DNA from: Nocardioides exalbidus
GTDB lineage: Bacteria; Actinomycetota; Actinomycetes; Propionibacteriales; Nocardioidaceae
NCBI RefSeq assembly: GCF_900105585.1
Contig: NZ_FNRT01000002.1
Location: 496,001-560,000, forward strand
Direction: 5' to 3'
Length of the DNA: 64,000 nucleotides
Shown here: positions 60,114 through 64,000 of the stretch, in pieces
How positions within the stretch are numbered: the first letter of the stretch is position 1
Layout: every line of letters begins with the position of its first letter
Translations under genes and position numbers: made by a program
Notes under the pieces: generated by a model
Seen by the model: the letters and a program-made list of their open reading frames with translations, nothing else
Told to the model about the DNA's origin: nothing
Database searches by the model: none

Positions 60114-61310
60114 ATGACCCTTCATCTCGGGAAGGGCCGGTCGCTCGCGGCCGCCCTTGTGTCCACCCTCGTCCTGACCCTCTCCGTGGTCGCCCTGCCA
60201 GCCCTCACGGCTCCGGCGCAGGCGGCCACGCCGATCACCGTCAGCCAGGCCATCGGCCAGCAGACGGGTGCCTCGCAGACCGTGCGCGGCTACGTCGTCG
60301 GGCAGCCGACGGCCACCAGCACCGTCGTACGCTCCGGGTTCCCCAACGACTACGCGCTCGCGATCGCCGACTCGGCGTCGCAGACCGGCACGTCGTCGAT
60401 GCTCTACGTGCAGATCCCCTCGGCCTTCCGGGCGCAGTGGGGCCTGAGGTCGAACCCGTCGCTGATGGGCCGGCGCATCGACGTCACCGGTGCGCTGGCG
60501 GCGTACTTCTCCCACCCCGGCATGACCGGCACGTCGGCCTTCGCCGACGCCGGAGGCGGTACGACGCCGACCGACCCGCCGACGACCGATCCGACCACGC
60601 CACCGGGCGGGGCCGACAGCCCGTGGGACGACACCTACTACGCGCCGGCGATCGGCAAGACCGGCTCGGCGCTCAAGAGCTCGTTGCACGAGATCATCGA
60701 CGACAACACGCGGCTGTCCTACGACCAGGTCTGGACCGCCCTGAAGGACACCGACCAGGACCCGAGCAACACCGCGAACGTCATCGAGCTCTACACCGGC
60801 AGGTCGATCTCGAAGAACAGCAACGGCGGCGGCACCGGCCAGTGGAACCGTGAGCACGTCTGGGCGCAGTCGCGCGGGGGCTTCTCCACCAGCGCCGGAC
60901 CGGGCACCGACCTGCACCACCTGCGGGCCGAGGACGTCACGGTGAACTCCACCCGCGGCAACAAGGACTTCGACAACGGCGGCTCGGCGGTGTCGAGCTG
61001 CTCGGGCTGCTACACCGACTCCGACTCGTTCGAGCCGCGCGCCGCCGTCAAGGGCGACGTCGCCCGGATGCTCCTCTACATGGCGGTCCGCTACAACGGC
61101 GACGACGGCTTCAACGACCTCGAGATGAGCTCCACCGTCGGCAGCTCGTCGTCGCAGATCGGCGACCTCGAGACGCTCCTGGCCTGGAACGCCGCCGACC
61201 CGGTCGACGCGTTCGAGATGCGCCGCAACGACCGGATCCACGCGCAGTGGCAGGGCAACCGCAACCCGTTCATCGACCACCCCGAGTGGGCGAACGCGAT
61301 CTGGAACTGA
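60114..61310 (+). CDS. Secreted endonuclease I family nuclease
   Basis: A 398-residue exported nuclease. A signal peptide (core ALVSTLVLTLSVVAL, cleavage after AQA near residue 38) is followed by an OB-like nucleic-acid-binding domain (about 40-140: ITVSQAIGQQTGASQTVRGY). After a Thr/Pro linker comes the endonuclease I domain, with the His-Me core QWNREHVWAQSRGG and DLHHLRAEDVTVNSTRGNKD. It cuts extracellular DNA or RNA, probably for nutrients or biofilm remodelling. ATG 60114 fits the signal peptide. Confidence 0.9.
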   Translation: MTLHLGKGRSLAAALVSTLVLTLSVVALPALTAPAQAATPITVSQAIGQQTGASQTVRGYVVGQPTATSTVVRSGFPNDYALAIADSASQTGTSSMLYVQIPSAFRAQWGLRSNPSLMGRRIDVTGALAAYFSHPGMTGTSAFADAGGGTTPTDPPTTDPTTPPGGADSPWDDTYYAPAIGKTGSALKSSLHEIIDDNTRLSYDQVWTALKDTDQDPSNTANVIELYTGRSISKNSNGGGTGQWNREHVWAQSRGGFSTSAGPGTDLHHLRAEDVTVNSTRGNKDFDNGGSAVSSCSGCYTDSDSFEPRAAVKGDVARMLLYMAVRYNGDDGFNDLEMSSTVGSSSSQIGDLETLLAWNAADPVDAFEMRRNDRIHAQWQGNRNPFIDHPEWANAIWN

Positions 61311-61360
61311 CGACTCCGACGGCCGAACCCCTTCTCACCCCGACCGTGCGGGTGTAGGCA

Positions 61361-61389
61361 GGGTCGGGAGGCGCACCGCCTCCCGACCC
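61361..61389 (+). promoter_or_regulatory. Hairpin in front of the acyl-ACP desaturase gene
   Basis: Perfect 13-bp arms GGGTCGGGAGGCG (61361-61373) and CGCCTCCCGACCC (61377-61389), 3-nt loop, end 4 nt before the AGGAG ribosome site. It may terminate upstream transcription or control translation of the desaturase. Confidence 0.55.
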
Positions 61390-61403
61390 GCCAGGAGTCC
61401 GAC

Positions 61404-62339
61404 ATGGCCGCTCTCGACACCACCCAGCTGCTGACCGAGCTCGAGCCGGTGGTGGAGGAGAACCTCAACCGCCACCTCGGCACCGCCGACGAGTGGATGC
61501 CCCACGAGTACGTGCCGTGGAGCCTGGGACGCGACTTCGCCGACCTGGGCGGCGACCCGTGGGAGGTCGCGCAGTCCCAGCTGTCGCCCATCGCGCGCAC
61601 GGCGCTCGAGGTCAACCTGCTCACCGAGGACAACCTCCCGAGCTACCACCGCGAGATCGACCGCGCGTTCGGCCGCGACAGCGCCTGGGGCACCTGGGTC
61701 AACCGCTGGACCGCCGAGGAGGGCCGGCACGCCTTCTGCATCCGCGACTACCTCCTCGTCACGCGTGGCGTCGATCCCGTCGAGCTGGAGCGCGCTCGCA
61801 TGGAGACCATGGAGACCGGCTACGAGGCGCTCGACAAGTCGCTGCTCAACGTGTGCGCCTACGTCTCGTTCCAGGAGCTCGCCACCCGGATCTCGCACCG
61901 CAACACCGGGCGCTACACCGAGGAGCCCATCGCGGAGAAGCTGCTGAGCCGCGTCGCCAAGGACGAGAACCTGCACATGATCTTCTACCGCAACATCGTC
62001 ACCGCGGCCCTCCAGCTCGCGCCGAGCCAGACCATGCGGGCGATCACCGAGGAGGTCGTCGACTTCCAGATGCCCGGCAGCGTCATCCCGGGCTTCTCCC
62101 GCAAGGCGGTGCAGATGGCGAAGGCCGGGATCTACGACCTGCGCATCCACCACGACGACATCGTCACCCCACTGCTGCGGCAGTGGGGCGTGTGGGAACT
62201 CGAGGGGCTCGACGAGGACGGCGAGAAGGCGCGCGAGGAGCTCGCGGCGGCGGTGTCGGCCCTCGACGGCGAGGCCACCCGCTTCGTCGAGCGCCGCGCG
62301 GAGGCCGAGGCGAAGCGGGCGGCGCGCCAGTCGTCCTGA
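61404..62339 (+). CDS. Acyl-ACP desaturase (soluble diiron type)
   Basis: A 311-residue desaturase of the FA_desaturase_2 family. Diiron ligands are in TAEEGRHAFCIRDYL and VAKDENLHMIFYRN, and earlier in LLTEDNLPSYHREIDR. It introduces a double bond into acyl-ACP, likely for membrane lipids. AGGAG precedes ATG 61404; a strong hairpin sits just upstream. It has its own transcript context after the endonuclease gene. Confidence 0.93.
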   Translation: MAALDTTQLLTELEPVVEENLNRHLGTADEWMPHEYVPWSLGRDFADLGGDPWEVAQSQLSPIARTALEVNLLTEDNLPSYHREIDRAFGRDSAWGTWVNRWTAEEGRHAFCIRDYLLVTRGVDPVELERARMETMETGYEALDKSLLNVCAYVSFQELATRISHRNTGRYTEEPIAEKLLSRVAKDENLHMIFYRNIVTAALQLAPSQTMRAITEEVVDFQMPGSVIPGFSRKAVQMAKAGIYDLRIHHDDIVTPLLRQWGVWELEGLDEDGEKAREELAAAVSALDGEATRFVERRAEAEAKRAARQSS

Positions 62340-62347
62340 CCACCGGG

Positions 62348-62353
62348 CATGCT
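62348..62353 (+). promoter_or_regulatory. -10-like element, DUF2237 gene
   Basis: CATGCT ends 6 nt before ATG 62360, a variant of the TANNNT leaderless pattern. Confidence 0.3.
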
Positions 62354-62359
62354 CCTCCC

Positions 62360-62749
62360 ATGAGCGAGCGCAACGTCCTCGGTGGCGAGCTGGAACCGTG
62401 CGGGACCGACCCGGTGACGGGCTACTTCCGCGACGGCACGTGCACCGTCGGCCCGCGCGACGTCGGCCTCCACGCGATCTGCGCGGTGATGACCGAGGAG
62501 TTCCTCGCCCACCAGAAGGCGGTCGGCAACGACCTGTCGACGCCGCGCCCGGAGTGGAGCTTTCCCGGCCTGGTGCCGGGTGACCGCTGGTGCGTCGTCG
62601 CGACGCGCTGGCTCGATGCGTACGCCGACGGCCTCGCCGCCCCGGTCGTCCTGGCCGCGACCTCCGAGCGTGCGCTCGACGTCGTACCGCTCGAGGTGCT
62701 CCGGGCGCACTCCGTGGACGTGCCGCCCGACCTCAGCGGCATGGGGTGA
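62360..62749 (+). CDS. DUF2237 family protein
   Basis: A 129-residue DUF2237 protein: NVLGGELEPCGTDPVTGYFR and the Cys in DGTCTVGPRDVGLHAICAVM are diagnostic, as is FLAHQKAVGNDLSTPRPEW. It is soluble and its function is unknown. It starts 20 nt after the desaturase stop and converges on the AIM24 gene. Confidence 0.9.
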   Translation: MSERNVLGGELEPCGTDPVTGYFRDGTCTVGPRDVGLHAICAVMTEEFLAHQKAVGNDLSTPRPEWSFPGLVPGDRWCVVATRWLDAYADGLAAPVVLAATSERALDVVPLEVLRAHSVDVPPDLSGMG

Positions 62750-62764
62750 GATCGCTCGACCGGG

Positions 62765-63436
62765 TCAGTGGCTGTGCGGCGGGAGGACGGGTCCTTCGGA
62801 GGGCTGGACGACGACGAAGCCCGGACCCTGGAAGGCGTACTGGAACGCCTCACCCGTGCCGCCGCGCAGCATCGAGCGCATGTTCATCGAGCTGACCACC
62901 TGCGGCACCAGGTTGGCCGACCAGCAGACGGCGGCGTTCATGTCGACGTAGGTCGGCGGGCCGGAGCAGTCGAGGATCAGCGGCTGGCCGTCGCTGGTCA
63001 GCGCGACCGTGCCGTGTCCCTGGATCAGGGTGTTGAACATCCCGCCGGTCATCATCCCGGCGCCCTTGACCCGGTGGACGTCGTAGTCGAGCGTCGCGTC
63101 CATCGCGAGCAGGGACGTCCCGTTGACCGACAGGCCGTCGCCCTCGAGGCCGACCAGGAAGATGTCCTTGGCGGTGTCGGCGAAGAAGACCTCGCCCTGG
63201 CCGGCCACGGTCATCAGGGGCGTGTCCTCCGACGTCACCAGGCGGCGCATCATCTTGCCGACCGAGCCGGCCGACTTGTGCTCGAAGGTGACCTGCCCCT
63301 GGAACGCCACCATCGAGCCCTTCGCCGCGAGCACGGGCTCGCCCAGCACCGCCCGCAAGGTCTTGCGGTGGTGCAGGCTCCACCTCTCGGTGGTCGGGTT
63401 CTCCTGGTTGGCCTGGTCGAAGAGCTCGCTGCGCAT
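62765..63436 (-). CDS. AIM24 family protein
   Basis: A 223-residue AIM24/TIGR00266-like beta-rich protein. GEVFFADTAKDIFLVGLEGD, LTSDGQPLILDCSGPPTYVD and the C-terminal GGTGEAFQYAFQGPGFVVVQ are recognisable. The function is not established. The N-terminal ~20 residues precede the repeat fold. It is separated from the photolyase fragment by about 35 nt on the same strand. Confidence 0.85.
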   Translation of the reverse strand: MRSELFDQANQENPTTERWSLHHRKTLRAVLGEPVLAAKGSMVAFQGQVTFEHKSAGSVGKMMRRLVTSEDTPLMTVAGQGEVFFADTAKDIFLVGLEGDGLSVNGTSLLAMDATLDYDVHRVKGAGMMTGGMFNTLIQGHGTVALTSDGQPLILDCSGPPTYVDMNAAVCWSANLVPQVVSSMNMRSMLRGGTGEAFQYAFQGPGFVVVQPSEGPVLPPHSH

Positions 63437-63471
63437 GCAGGCATCCTCACCCGTTCCGGCCGCGCCAAACC

Positions 63472-64000
63472 TCAGGGCGCGCGGTTGCCTCGCGCGGACT
63501 CCTGCTCGACGAGCTCGTCGAGGTCCTTGAGCCGATCGAGCCCCTTCACGGCGCGCGACATCCGGTGGTTGCCCTCGAACGTCTCCCGGTGCCGGTCGAG
63601 GAACCACCAGTAGCCGGCGGTGAACGGACACGCGTCCTCCCCCACCCGGACCTTCGGGTCGAAGCGGCACGACCCGCAGTGGTCCGACATCTTCGAGATG
63701 TAGGCCCCGCCGGAGGTGTAGGGCTTGGTCATCATCGTGCCGCCGTCGGCGTGCTGGGACATGCCGACGACGTTGGGCACCATCACCCAGTCGTAGCCGT
63801 CGACGAACGCGCGGTGGAACCAGTCCGTGACCTGCCGCGGCGACCACCCGCGCTGGAGGGCGTAGGACCCCAGCACCATCAGCCGCGGGATGTGGTGCAC
63901 CCAGCCGTTCTCGGCGACCTGGCCGAGGGTGTGCGAGAGGCAGCGCGCGTCGGTCGCATCGGCGTCGAGCTCGGCGAACCACTGCGGGAGCCGCTCGCTC
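63472..64000 (-). CDS. Cryptochrome/photolyase-like protein with FeS cluster, C-terminal fragment
   Basis: The frame is open to the window edge, so the N-terminal part is missing; about 175 residues are seen. The cysteines in DHCGSCRFDPKVR and EDACPF match FeS-bacterial cryptochrome/(6-4) photolyases, which bind a [4Fe-4S] cluster; MHHIPRLMVLGSYALQRGWS and WFHRAFVDGYDWVMVPNVVG are the FAD-domain helices. It probably repairs UV damage or senses light. The tail EQESARGNRAP is short and polar. Confidence 0.85.
   Translation of the reverse strand, partial: SERLPQWFAELDADATDARCLSHTLGQVAENGWVHHIPRLMVLGSYALQRGWSPRQVTDWFHRAFVDGYDWVMVPNVVGMSQHADGGTMMTKPYTSGGAYISKMSDHCGSCRFDPKVRVGEDACPFTAGYWWFLDRHRETFEGNHRMSRAVKGLDRLKDLDELVEQESARGNRAP

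Noticed and set aside
63436..63450. Leaderless -10 (GAGGAT) for the AIM24 gene
   Set aside because: First base is G and the same bases make a fair ribosome site, so the evidence does not favour either reading.

Overview
The window is very GC-rich, has almost no non-coding space, and uses many GTG starts and 4-bp GTGA/ATGA gene overlaps. Its gene set (conservon, coproporphyrin-type heme genes, actinobacterial ATP-dependent ligase, ECF42 sigma factor, DUF3000, RNase D) points to an actinobacterium. A Nocardioides-like member of the Propionibacteriales is my best guess, but that is inference from gene content. About 60 protein genes and one tRNA (Gln, TTG) are supported. Both ends cut genes: an aminopeptidase N tail on the left and the C-terminal part of an FeS photolyase-like protein on the right. 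No complete insertion sequence, prophage or CRISPR array is visible, and no gap between genes exceeds about 300 bases.

Layout. 0-3.7 kb: pepN tail, then tRNA-Gln, glmU and prs on the minus strand. 3.8-7.3 kb: a four-gene operon of two ABC-2 type transporters. 7.3-15.1 kb: a GH128-like secreted hydrolase, a LigC-type DNA ligase, a sulfotransferase-like protein, a large GT4-Stealth fusion and a stand-alone LigD-type polymerase. 15.1-29.4 kb: a sulfur and heme zone. msrB, a lipoprotein, cysteine dioxygenase plus rhodanese, then hemQ and hemY. Next come a NYN protein and a DUF4349 lipoprotein, then genes for using dimethyl sulfone and alkanesulfonates (flavin reductase, SsuD, two SfnB-like proteins, SfnG, LysR regulator), then hemE. 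29.4-34 kb: DUF3000, RNase D, a solute-binding lipoprotein, a PemK-like protein and an unknown gene. 34-38 kb: the helicase HrpA. 38.7-43.4 kb: a YCII/ECF42 pair, a two-component system and a short-chain dehydrogenase. 43.6-54 kb: DUF402, ThrE-like exporter, YbdK ligase, wax ester synthase, orphan adenine methyltransferase, phosphodiester glycosidase, lipoprotein, RelA/SpoT-type synthetase and ChaA. 54.1-59.9 kb: a complete conservon (cvnA-B-C-D) with a solute-binding lipoprotein as its last gene. 60.1-64 kb: secreted endonuclease I, acyl-ACP desaturase, DUF2237, AIM24 and the photolyase fragment.

The strongest signals outside ordinary genes are regulatory and repetitive. About twenty genes carry a TANNNT (often TAGGNT) -10 element 6-7 nt before the start codon, implying leaderless mRNAs. 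A dispersed palindrome family with ~22-bp arms occurs as two tandem pairs, both at convergent gene ends, and an 18-bp perfect palindrome recurs at two other convergent junctions. A 31-bp tandem repeat array is arranged head to head before the DUF402 gene. An imperfect palindrome sits in frame inside hrpA. hemY appears frameshifted at a G-run in its FAD motif. The sulfur genes separate hemE from hemY-hemQ, which are usually neighbours in actinobacteria.
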